Assembly: GCF_019448115.1 (NCBI RefSeq)
Contig: NZ_JAGFNY010000009.1
Coordinates: 1-59,386, forward strand
Reading direction: 5' to 3'
Length of the DNA stretch: 59,386 nt
From: Succinivibrio faecicola
GTDB lineage: Bacteria > Pseudomonadota > Gammaproteobacteria > Enterobacterales > Succinivibrionaceae
Part shown: positions 53,778 to 59,386 of the stretch, piece after piece
Numbering within the stretch: the first letter of the stretch is position 1
Layout of the letters: every line of letters starts with the position of its first letter
Notes under the pieces: generated by a model
Seen by the model: the letters and a program-made list of their open reading frames with translations, nothing else
Database searches by the model: none
What the model was told of the DNA's origin: nothing
Program-made: the position numbers and the translations under genes

Positions 53778-54977
53778 ATGTCTGACTCCATTTATACTCT
53801 AACCTTAAATGAAGGTCGTGAAAAATCTCTTCTACGCCGTCATCCATGGATTTTCTCAAAGGCTTTATCTTCAATTCCATCCGATCTTTCATCTGGTGAT
53901 AGCGTAAAGGTTGTATCAAGTCAGGGTGAGTTTCTCTGTTATGGTCTTGCATCACCAAAGTCTCAGATAACTGTAAGAGCAATCTCTTTTGATGAGAATA
54001 TCAAGATTACTGATGAGCTTATTGCAGACAGAATAAGACAGGCTGTATCACTTAGAAAAAATGTTTTTGACAGAGGCAACGACGGTGTCAGACTTGTAAG
54101 TTCTGAAGGTGATCTGCTGCCAGGACTTATTGCTGACAAATATAATGAGTTTATCGTATATTCCATTTCATCCGCTGGAATGGAAAGATTCAAAGATGTC
54201 ATTACAAAAACATTCAATGAGATTTATCCAAACTGCTCTATCTATGAGAGATCGGATACCAAATCTAGATTAAAGGAAGGCTTAAAACCAAGATGCGGCG
54301 TTGTATGCGGTAAAGAGCCTGATGATTGCATATATGTCAAAGAAGAAGGTCAGGTATATATTCCTGTAGACATTAAAAACGGCCACAAAACAGGCGCTTA
54401 TCTTGATCAGCGTCTTAGCAGAATAAAGGCATCAACACTATCTAAAAATGCTGAGGTTCTAAACTGCTTCTCCTATACAGGCGGCTTTGGATTATGGGCC
54501 CTTAAAGGCGGAGCAAAAAGAATTGAGAATGTTGATGTATCAGAAAATGCTCTGTCGAAGGCAAAAGCTGGTGTTGTATTCAATCATCTTGATCCGGGTC
54601 GCTGCAGATTCCTAAAAAAGGATGTTTTTGCCTATTTAAGAGAACAGGTTGAAAAGGGAGTTAAATACGATCTTGTTATTCTTGATCCTCCTAAGTTTGC
54701 TGAAAGTGCAGCAAATCTTAAAAAAGCATGCAGAGGTTATCAGGATATTAACAGACTGGGTCTAAAACTGGTGAGAAAAGGTGGTAGATTACTTACTTTC
54801 TCATGCTCAGGGCTTGTTGATTCTGCTTTATTCCAAAAAATAGTATCTGATGCAGCTCTTGATGCTGGTGTTGACGGTAGAATTATCTCTACACTAAGAC
54901 AGGATGCTGATCATGTCGTATCACTGCCATGCCCAGAAACATTCTATCTTAAGGGCCTTGAAATAGCTGTAATGTAG
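53778..54977 (+). CDS. rlmI: 23S rRNA m5C1962 methyltransferase
   Basis: A 399-residue SAM-dependent methyltransferase (E. coli RlmI 396) that methylates C1962 of 23S rRNA. An N-terminal PUA domain (LRRHPWIFSKALSS) precedes a Rossmann methyltransferase with NCFSYTGGFGLWALKGGA (SAM site, near residue 229) and LVILDPPKFA (near 294). The nucleophilic cysteine is in LTFSCSGLV. AGGAAA lies seven bases upstream. The GloB-like gene follows after eight bases. Confidence 0.94.
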   Translation: MSDSIYTLTLNEGREKSLLRRHPWIFSKALSSIPSDLSSGDSVKVVSSQGEFLCYGLASPKSQITVRAISFDENIKITDELIADRIRQAVSLRKNVFDRGNDGVRLVSSEGDLLPGLIADKYNEFIVYSISSAGMERFKDVITKTFNEIYPNCSIYERSDTKSRLKEGLKPRCGVVCGKEPDDCIYVKEEGQVYIPVDIKNGHKTGAYLDQRLSRIKASTLSKNAEVLNCFSYTGGFGLWALKGGAKRIENVDVSENALSKAKAGVVFNHLDPGRCRFLKKDVFAYLREQVEKGVKYDLVILDPPKFAESAANLKKACRGYQDINRLGLKLVRKGGRLLTFSCSGLVDSALFQKIVSDAALDAGVDGRIISTLRQDADHVVSLPCPETFYLKGLEIAVM

Positions 54978-54985
54978 GATTTTTT

Positions 54986-55621
54986 ATGGCAATAGCTTAT
55001 CAGAGGATATGTGTAACTCCATTCATGCAAAACTGCAGAATATTTGTAGATGATGAAAGTCTAGAGTGTTTTGCTGTTGATGTTGGCGGCAGTGCTTTGC
55101 AGATAGCAGATTTTATTAAAAAGAATGGCCTAAAACTAAAGACTATTCTCATTACACATATGCATCTTGATCATGTAGGTGGTGTTTATGAACTTGCTAA
55201 GCTTACAGGCGCAAAAATAATGGGTCCTGAAATTGAAGATGCACCTCTTTTACAGAATATAAGAATGCAGGCTCAGGCATTTGGTCTACCTGAATGTGAA
55301 CAGTTCAACACTCAGTATCTGAATGATGGGGATATTATTATTCCAATTGAAGGATTCTCTTTAAAGGTTATTCACACTCCTGGACATACACCAGGTGGAG
55401 TTTGCTACTATTCAGAGGCTAAAAAATTCGTATTAACAGGTGATACTCTGTTTGCAGGATCAATTGGAAGAACAGATTTTCCTCTTGGCAGTTACGATGC
55501 GATTATCAGTAGCATAAAAGAAAAGCTGTACACTCTTGATAAAAGTACAGCTATTCTTCCAGGTCATGGTGAAGATTCTACAATCGAAGATGAAATCAGA
55601 GAAAATCCTTACACGGTCTAA
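54986..55621 (+). CDS. metallo-beta-lactamase fold hydrolase (YcbL/GloB-like)
   Basis: A 211-residue zinc hydrolase. The metal-binding motif THMHLDHVGG is near residue 52, the second histidine is in HTPGHTPGG (near 130), the aspartate in TGDTLFAGSIGRTDFP and the last histidine in LPGHGEDS. It has the size and motifs of E. coli YcbL, a type II glyoxalase-like enzyme that opens S-lactoylglutathione. Glyoxalase activity is inferred from the family only. It is co-transcribed with rlmI. Confidence 0.9.
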   Translation: MAIAYQRICVTPFMQNCRIFVDDESLECFAVDVGGSALQIADFIKKNGLKLKTILITHMHLDHVGGVYELAKLTGAKIMGPEIEDAPLLQNIRMQAQAFGLPECEQFNTQYLNDGDIIIPIEGFSLKVIHTPGHTPGGVCYYSEAKKFVLTGDTLFAGSIGRTDFPLGSYDAIISSIKEKLYTLDKSTAILPGHGEDSTIEDEIRENPYTV

Positions 55622-55631
55622 GTGTTAGATT

Positions 55632-55958
55632 TTACTTGAACATATCATCAAGCTCTTCTTTTGACAAAGGAGCAAGGCCTCTGTACTTTCGCTCCTGATT
55701 TATCAGGTTTTCTTCATCTGATAAAAGATCAATTCTTATGAAATAACCTTTCTCATCAAGTGCTTTTTCAAGCTCTTGTACACTTATCTTCTCAATTTTC
55801 TTGTGCTTTGATAAGGCAAACATCATTACATACTTTAATGGACCGAAAGCATTTAACAATTCATTTGGAACTAAAGAAAACATATCCTTGTTCTTAAGAT
55901 AAAGGTACCGACCGCTCTTTTTCTCACTTTTATATACATAAACAAGTGTATCACTCAT
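55632..55958 (-). CDS. ycgL: YcgL domain protein
   Basis: A 108-residue protein. I start at ATG 55958, with AAGGA seven bases upstream; the longer frame to 56045 begins with an unrelated stretch. The text LVYVYKSEKKSGRYLYLKNKDMFSLVPNELL and FGPLKYVMMFAL matches the YcgL family (LYVEKKDDFSRVPEELM in E. coli). The function of this family is unknown. In E. coli ycgL is also next to minC, divergently placed, and that arrangement is kept here. Confidence 0.88.
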   Translation of the reverse strand: MSDTLVYVYKSEKKSGRYLYLKNKDMFSLVPNELLNAFGPLKYVMMFALSKHKKIEKISVQELEKALDEKGYFIRIDLLSDEENLINQERKYRGLAPLSKEELDDMFK

Positions 55959-56420
55959 CTTGTTATCCTTTTTTTTACTCCACTCTTTTATATATTCATC
56001 AACCGTATTATATAAAACACAAAATATGCACACAAACTGACACAATGAACTTGAAATTATGGCAGATTGCTTTTGTGATACACATCAAAATTCTGATATT
56101 TGTCATATTATTTATTTTGGAATAAAAATTATAGAGTTTTTCATTTTTTAAATGTTTGCTAAAGGATATTTTCATTTGATGTGAATATAGTGAACCGGTC
56201 CTGTTTGTTTAGACATAAGCACTTTATCAATCTAATTCTGTTCTAAGTAATTTAATGCAAAATTTTCACGCGGTATAAAAACAGACGTTTTTTATGTCTT
56301 ACCATACTGTTTTTAATGACAAATATATGCACTTAAGCAATTCTTTGTGGCTTATTTTTATATTAACTTGTGATAAAATTAACTGATTTCATGACAGGTT
56401 AAAAGGATAAGAAAGTAAAT
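55959..56420. promoter_or_regulatory. intergenic region upstream of minCDE
   Basis: This 462-base gap should hold the promoters of ycgL (minus) and minCDE (plus). TTTAAT and TATAAA (56251-56279) are about 17 bases apart. Overlapping the latter, TAAAAACAG (56276-56284) and CTGTTTTTA (56307-56315) are perfect nine-base inverted arms with an inner AGAC/GTCT pair, a possible operator or leader hairpin. A further GATAAAAT at about 56374 is an extended -10 candidate nearer to minC. No gene is seen. Confidence 0.4.
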
Positions 56421-57245
56421 ATGGACAATACAAACAGCAACAGTCTAAATTCTGCTGCAAGTATGTCTCGAACAGGTTATTCGTTCAATACTGTAACTCT
56501 CTTATCTGGTTCTGTAAAAGAGCTTAGAGAATTTCTTGAAAGCAAGATAAAACCAAATCAGGAGGCATATTTAAATACTCCTGTAGTTATCGATATTTCG
56601 ATGGTTAATTATCTTAACGATCTTGATTACAGTATGCTTGTAAAAACCTGTAGGGAATATGGTCTGTTTCTTATCGGACTTTCTGGTGCTGTAAATGAGC
56701 AGCGTGCAAATACACTAATTTCCATGGGAATTCCTGTGGTAAATTCAAGCAGGTTTGCAAGAATGCGAGAAGAAAACTTCAAGCCAAAGGTAATTACAAA
56801 GACACTTGAAGTTCAGGTTCCTGTACATATTAAAGAACCTTACGAAGTAAGAGTTCCTTATGAAGTCAAGGTTAGTGAACCTGTTATTGTGATAAATCGC
56901 AACATCAGAGCCGGTGAACAGATAAATGCTGTAGACAATTCCGTTGTTGTCTTTGGTAACGTCGGAAGAACAGCAAGAATAGTAGCATCCCATAATGTTT
57001 TCATTTATGGTGATATGCAAGGTGAAGTTTATGCAGGTTCACCTAAAAATAAAGATTGCAGTGGAATGAAAGATGCGTTTATATATATAAACGGAACTTT
57101 CAGACCGACTCTTGTTGCTATTGCAGGTCAGTATCAGACTGCAGATGACATGGAACAGATTGAAAGTGTCAGCAAGCTGTGCAACAAGAAAGTTGATCTG
57201 AAAATTACATTAAATGAACGATCATTGTGCTACTGTGAACTATAA
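56421..57245 (+). CDS. minC: septum site-determining protein MinC
   Basis: A 274-residue inhibitor of FtsZ (E. coli 231). The N-terminal domain (residues 1-105) has FLESKIKPNQEAYLNTPVVIDISMVN and LIGLSGA. A linker with repeated V-P-E/V units (EVQVPVHIKEPYEVRVPYEVKVSEP) lies near residues 133-155. The C-terminal beta-helix domain that binds MinD has RNIRAGEQINA, VFGNVGRTARIVA and YGDMQGEVYAGS. The linker is longer than in E. coli. minD follows after 32 bases. Confidence 0.94.
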   Translation: MDNTNSNSLNSAASMSRTGYSFNTVTLLSGSVKELREFLESKIKPNQEAYLNTPVVIDISMVNYLNDLDYSMLVKTCREYGLFLIGLSGAVNEQRANTLISMGIPVVNSSRFARMREENFKPKVITKTLEVQVPVHIKEPYEVRVPYEVKVSEPVIVINRNIRAGEQINAVDNSVVVFGNVGRTARIVASHNVFIYGDMQGEVYAGSPKNKDCSGMKDAFIYINGTFRPTLVAIAGQYQTADDMEQIESVSKLCNKKVDLKITLNERSLCYCEL

Positions 57246-57277
57246 GTTTTTATATCAACAAATTACGGATAAAAAGT

Positions 57278-58231
57278 ATGTCAGAACTTGAAAAGAAAGA
57301 CGAAGAATTAAAAGAACAGACACAGGAAACTGCTGAAGTTAAGAGTGAAGCTAAAGAAGAAAAGAAAGAAACTGTGACAGAAGAGAAAAAAGAAGAATCT
57401 ACAAAGAAAGAGCCTTTTAAGAATATCCACGTTATCGTTGTAACATCAGGTAAGGGTGGTGTTGGCAAGACAACATCATCAGCAGCTATTGCAACTGGTA
57501 TTGCTAAAAAAGGACACAAAACTGCTGTTATCGATTTTGACGTTGGTCTTAGAAACCTCGACCTTATCATGGGCTGCGAGCGCCGTGTTGTTTACGATTT
57601 CATCAACGTAATTCAGGGTGAAGCAAAACTCAATCAGGCGCTAATCAAAGATCGCCACGTAGATAATCTTTTCGTTCTTCCAGCATCTCAGACAAAAGAT
57701 AAAGATGCTTTAACCTATGATGGTGTTGAGAAGGTTTTCCGCGAACTTGACGATATGAACTTTGAATATGTTGTATGTGACAGCCCTGCAGGTATTGAAA
57801 CAGGTGCTTTAATGTCACTTTACTTTGCTGACGAAGCTATTGTTACAACAAATCCTGAGGTTTCATCTGTTCGTGATTCAGACCGCATCATCGGTATTCT
57901 AAACGCAAAATCACGCAGAAGCGAGTTAGAGCTTGAGCCTGTTGCTGCAAAGCTTCTATTAACCCGTTATGTTCCAAGTCGTGTAAAAAAAGCAGAAATG
58001 CTTTCAGTTGAAGACGTACAAGAATTACTTACAATTCCTCTGTTAGGTGTTATTCCAGAGTCACCTGATGTCCTAAAGGCATCAAACTCAGGTAACCCTA
58101 TTATTCTTAACGCTCAGTCTGATGCAGGTAAGGCATATGAGGATGCGGTTGAAAGACTTTTAGGTAACGAGGTGCCACTGCGCTTTGTAACCGAAAAGAA
58201 AGGTATCTTTGGTAAGATCTTTAAGAAATAA
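57278..58231 (+). CDS. minD: septum site-determining ATPase MinD with a charged N-terminal extension
   Basis: A 317-residue membrane-cycling ATPase; E. coli MinD has 270. The core starts at HVIVVTSGKGGVGKTT (deviant Walker A at residues 58-66) and includes GLRNLDLIMGCERRVVYDF, LPASQTKDKDAL and CDSPAGIETGALM. The C-terminal membrane-targeting helix KGIFGKIFKK is present. The first 48 residues are almost entirely Glu, Lys, Thr and Ser, with no Met after the first, so a shorter ATG start is not available. The ribosome site before the ATG is weak (GGAT, nine bases). MinD moves MinC and is stimulated by MinE. Confidence 0.95.
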   Translation: MSELEKKDEELKEQTQETAEVKSEAKEEKKETVTEEKKEESTKKEPFKNIHVIVVTSGKGGVGKTTSSAAIATGIAKKGHKTAVIDFDVGLRNLDLIMGCERRVVYDFINVIQGEAKLNQALIKDRHVDNLFVLPASQTKDKDALTYDGVEKVFRELDDMNFEYVVCDSPAGIETGALMSLYFADEAIVTTNPEVSSVRDSDRIIGILNAKSRRSELELEPVAAKLLLTRYVPSRVKKAEMLSVEDVQELLTIPLLGVIPESPDVLKASNSGNPIILNAQSDAGKAYEDAVERLLGNEVPLRFVTEKKGIFGKIFKK

Positions 58232-58242
58232 GGAGTTGTGTT

Positions 58243-58515
58243 ATGTCATTACTTAAGGCAATTTCTGATGCTATTTTCAAAGATAAGACAGAAAGTTCAG
58301 CAACTTCTGCCAAGGAGCGTTTACACCTTGTTCTGATTAACGATCGTGCAGGTAGAGACACCCCTGATTACATGCCAAAGCTACGTCAGGAAATTTTTGA
58401 AGTATTAAAAAAATACATTCAAATTGATTCTGAGCAGGATGTTGAGTTCAACATCGATAAAAAGGGTTCTACTTCTATAATGGAAATGTCAGTTTCATTA
58501 GAGAAAAAGGACTAG
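58243..58515 (+). CDS. minE: cell division topological specificity factor MinE
   Basis: A 90-residue protein (E. coli 88). The anti-MinCD region is in ATSAKERLHLVLINDRAG (residues 20-37) and the dimer/topology domain is YMPKLRQEIFEVLKKYIQI. It binds MinD and sets up pole-to-pole oscillation, placing the division site at mid-cell. AAGGAG lies eight bases upstream. It is the last gene of minCDE. Confidence 0.95.
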   Translation: MSLLKAISDAIFKDKTESSATSAKERLHLVLINDRAGRDTPDYMPKLRQEIFEVLKKYIQIDSEQDVEFNIDKKGSTSIMEMSVSLEKKD

Positions 58516-58519
58516 AATT

Positions 58520-58544
58520 AAGGCACCATAAGGTGCCAATTTTG
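58520..58544 (+). terminator. weak terminator after minE
   Basis: GGCACC-ATAA-GGTGCC is a perfect six-pair stem followed by AATTTTGTTT. The weak T-run suggests that some transcripts continue into the DUF805 gene. Confidence 0.6.
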
Positions 58545-58579
58545 TTTGATTATATTTATTATTCTTTCTGGAGAAAAAA

Positions 58580-59056
58580 ATGCCTGAGTTTTTAAGTATC
58601 GCTTTATACGAGTTTAAAAACAATTACTTCAACTTCAAGGGCCGTGCTACTCGTGCTCAGTTCTGGTACTTCGTATTAACTTTATTCTTGGCTAATATTG
58701 TAGTTCAGATTTTAGGTGCGATCCCATATTTAGGTACACTTATTACTTACGCATGGGCTTTATTCACACTGATTCCATCACTGGCAATCCAGGTTCGTCG
58801 TCTACACGACACCAATAAGTCTGGTTTATACATTATTGCTCCATATGCATGTATTGTTCTTGCTTTAATCTGTTTAGGTTTAGCATTTGCATGTGAGTCT
58901 TTAGCTTTTGTAACCATTATGAAGATTTTAATGTTCTTAGCTTTAGTTGCTTACATTGCATTAATCGTTTTCTGGTGCTTAAAGGGTACCGATGGCGAGA
59001 ACAAGTATGGCCCAGTTGCTACAATTGGTCACTTTGAAATGCCAAAAAAGGCTTAA
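58580..59056 (+). CDS. DUF805 inner-membrane protein (YhaH/YhaI-like)
   Basis: A 158-residue membrane protein with four hydrophobic segments (about residues 25-48, 55-72, 85-108 and 113-135). The DUF805 signature is visible: FNFKGRATRAQFWYF near residue 20 and IPSLAIQVRRLHDTNKSG near 66. The function of the family is unknown. TCTGGAGA lies about eight bases before the ATG. It ends with a terminator. Confidence 0.88.
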   Translation: MPEFLSIALYEFKNNYFNFKGRATRAQFWYFVLTLFLANIVVQILGAIPYLGTLITYAWALFTLIPSLAIQVRRLHDTNKSGLYIIAPYACIVLALICLGLAFACESLAFVTIMKILMFLALVAYIALIVFWCLKGTDGENKYGPVATIGHFEMPKKA

Positions 59057-59075
59057 TTAACTAATTTAAGCTTTG

Positions 59076-59107
59076 AAAAACCTCGGTCTGAAAAGATCGA
59101 GGTTTTT
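59076..59107 (+). terminator. terminator after the DUF805 gene
   Basis: CCTCGGTC-TGAAAA-GATCGAGG is an eight-pair stem (one G-U) between runs of five A and five T. It may act on both strands. Confidence 0.9.
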
Positions 59108-59253
59108 CTTTGGATAAAAACATATTATTAACGATTGCTAAAAATCACGAAAGTGATCTGCCTATTTCACACTAAATTAGTACGTTGTTTCTTTAAAAAT
59201 ATGGATCATCTTGAAGTCACACTTACTTGTGATTATTGAGAGCCGTTTATACT
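59108..59253. other. intergenic spacer before the repeat array
   Basis: AT-rich sequence without a recognised gene. Small hairpins ATCAC-GAAA-GTGAT (59144-59157) and TCAC...GTGA (about 59217-59232) are present. Nothing else was seen. Confidence 0.4.
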
Positions 59254-59386
59254 TTGGAGCTTATTTTTGCTAAGCGCCAAAATTTGAATTTTTTGGAGCT
59301 TATTTTTGCTAAGCGCCAAAATTTGAATTTTTTGGAGCTTATTTTTGCTAAGCGCCAAAATTTGAATTTTTTGGAGCTTATTTTTG
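59254..59386. repeat. 39-bp perfect tandem repeat array, cut by the window edge
   Basis: GGAGC recurs at 59256, 59295, 59334 and 59373, an exact 39-base period with no differences between copies: three full units and part of a fourth. Within each unit TTTTGG-A-GCTTA and TAAGC-G-CCAAAA are inverted arms (11 pairs around one A/G mismatch, loop TTTTTGC). Since 39 is 13 codons, one plus frame is open through the array (LELIFAKRQNLNF per unit), and one minus frame too (KLQKIQILALSKN). There are no spacers, so it is not a CRISPR. The true length is unknown. Confidence 0.95.

Noticed and set aside
55959-56045. N-terminal extension of YcgL
   Set aside because: Cys-rich text unlike the family; AAGGA is placed for the ATG at 55958.
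57250-57570. Antisense frame of 106 codons over the start of minD
   Set aside because: Its Ser/Phe-rich text is the complement of the Glu/Lys-rich MinD extension; no ribosome site or family.
59254-59386. CRISPR array
   Set aside because: The repeats abut without variable spacers and have a 39-base period with identical copies.

Overview
The window reads as a chromosomal segment of an AT-rich gammaproteobacterium. Enteric-type features support this: malEFGK with close MalF/MalG similarity to E. coli, ycgL beside minCDE, pepT, rlmI, ybaK, asnS, a glnHPQ-type transporter, and an rRNA leader of the E. coli type at the left edge. The low GC, the short genome-style spacing and the mix of biosynthetic genes with flagellin and chemotaxis genes would suit Succinivibrionaceae (Aeromonadales). 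That family assignment is inference; no 16S gene lies inside the window. No prophage, intact insertion sequence, integrase or CRISPR array was seen.

Layout. 1-140: promoter and leader of an rRNA operon that runs leftwards out of the window. 0.4-8.6 kb (minus): ABC exporter with a DUF2333-like membrane protein, aspartate aminotransferase, MATE efflux pump and a polar amino acid ABC transporter. 8.8-9.7 kb (plus): HAD phosphatase and a small YjfB-like protein. 9.8-15.2 kb (minus): the complete maltose transporter malE-malF-malG-malK, with a terminator-like hairpin between malE and malF and an extra domain of about 115 residues in MalG. 15.5-18 kb: ybaK, a structured intergenic stretch and a methyl-accepting chemotaxis protein. 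18.2-23.8 kb (minus): one run of closely packed genes, with an 874-residue Sel1/TPR-like protein, a small protein, nadA, a membrane-anchored protein, an unusual Fur-like regulator and an MntR-like regulator. 23.9-29.2 kb (minus): cstA, tRNA-Val, bioD-bioA and a cysteine-containing orphan flagellin with a sigma-28 promoter.

29.6-40.5 kb (plus): a lipoprotein, a membrane protein, asnS, then the whole tryptophan pathway in two blocks (trpEG and trpDCFBA), then an Fsr-type MFS transporter. Each trp block has its own, nearly identical, attenuator with a Trp-Trp leader peptide. 40.5-53.5 kb (minus): phytase-like esterase, a secreted acidic protein, serA, DAHP synthase, then macA-macB-pepT-rmlD-(TolC-like lipoprotein)-xthA as one tight run. 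The DAHP synthase gene is preceded by an aromatic-rich leader peptide and a hairpin that would hide its ribosome binding site. 53.8-59 kb: rlmI, a GloB-like hydrolase, ycgL (minus), minC-minD-minE and a DUF805 membrane protein. A perfect 39-bp tandem repeat runs off the right edge.

How the genes work together. Aromatic amino acid synthesis is the main theme of the second half: DAHP synthase feeds the shikimate pathway, trpE-A finish tryptophan, serA supplies the serine used by TrpB, and an AspC-type transaminase lies at the left. Control appears to be mainly by RNA leaders (two trp attenuators and an aromatic leader before DAHP synthase). The most interesting observations are these leaders, the MalG insertion, the metal-ligand-free Fur homologue, the cysteine-rich flagellin upstream of bioDA, the charged N-terminal extension of MinD and the 39-bp repeat array.
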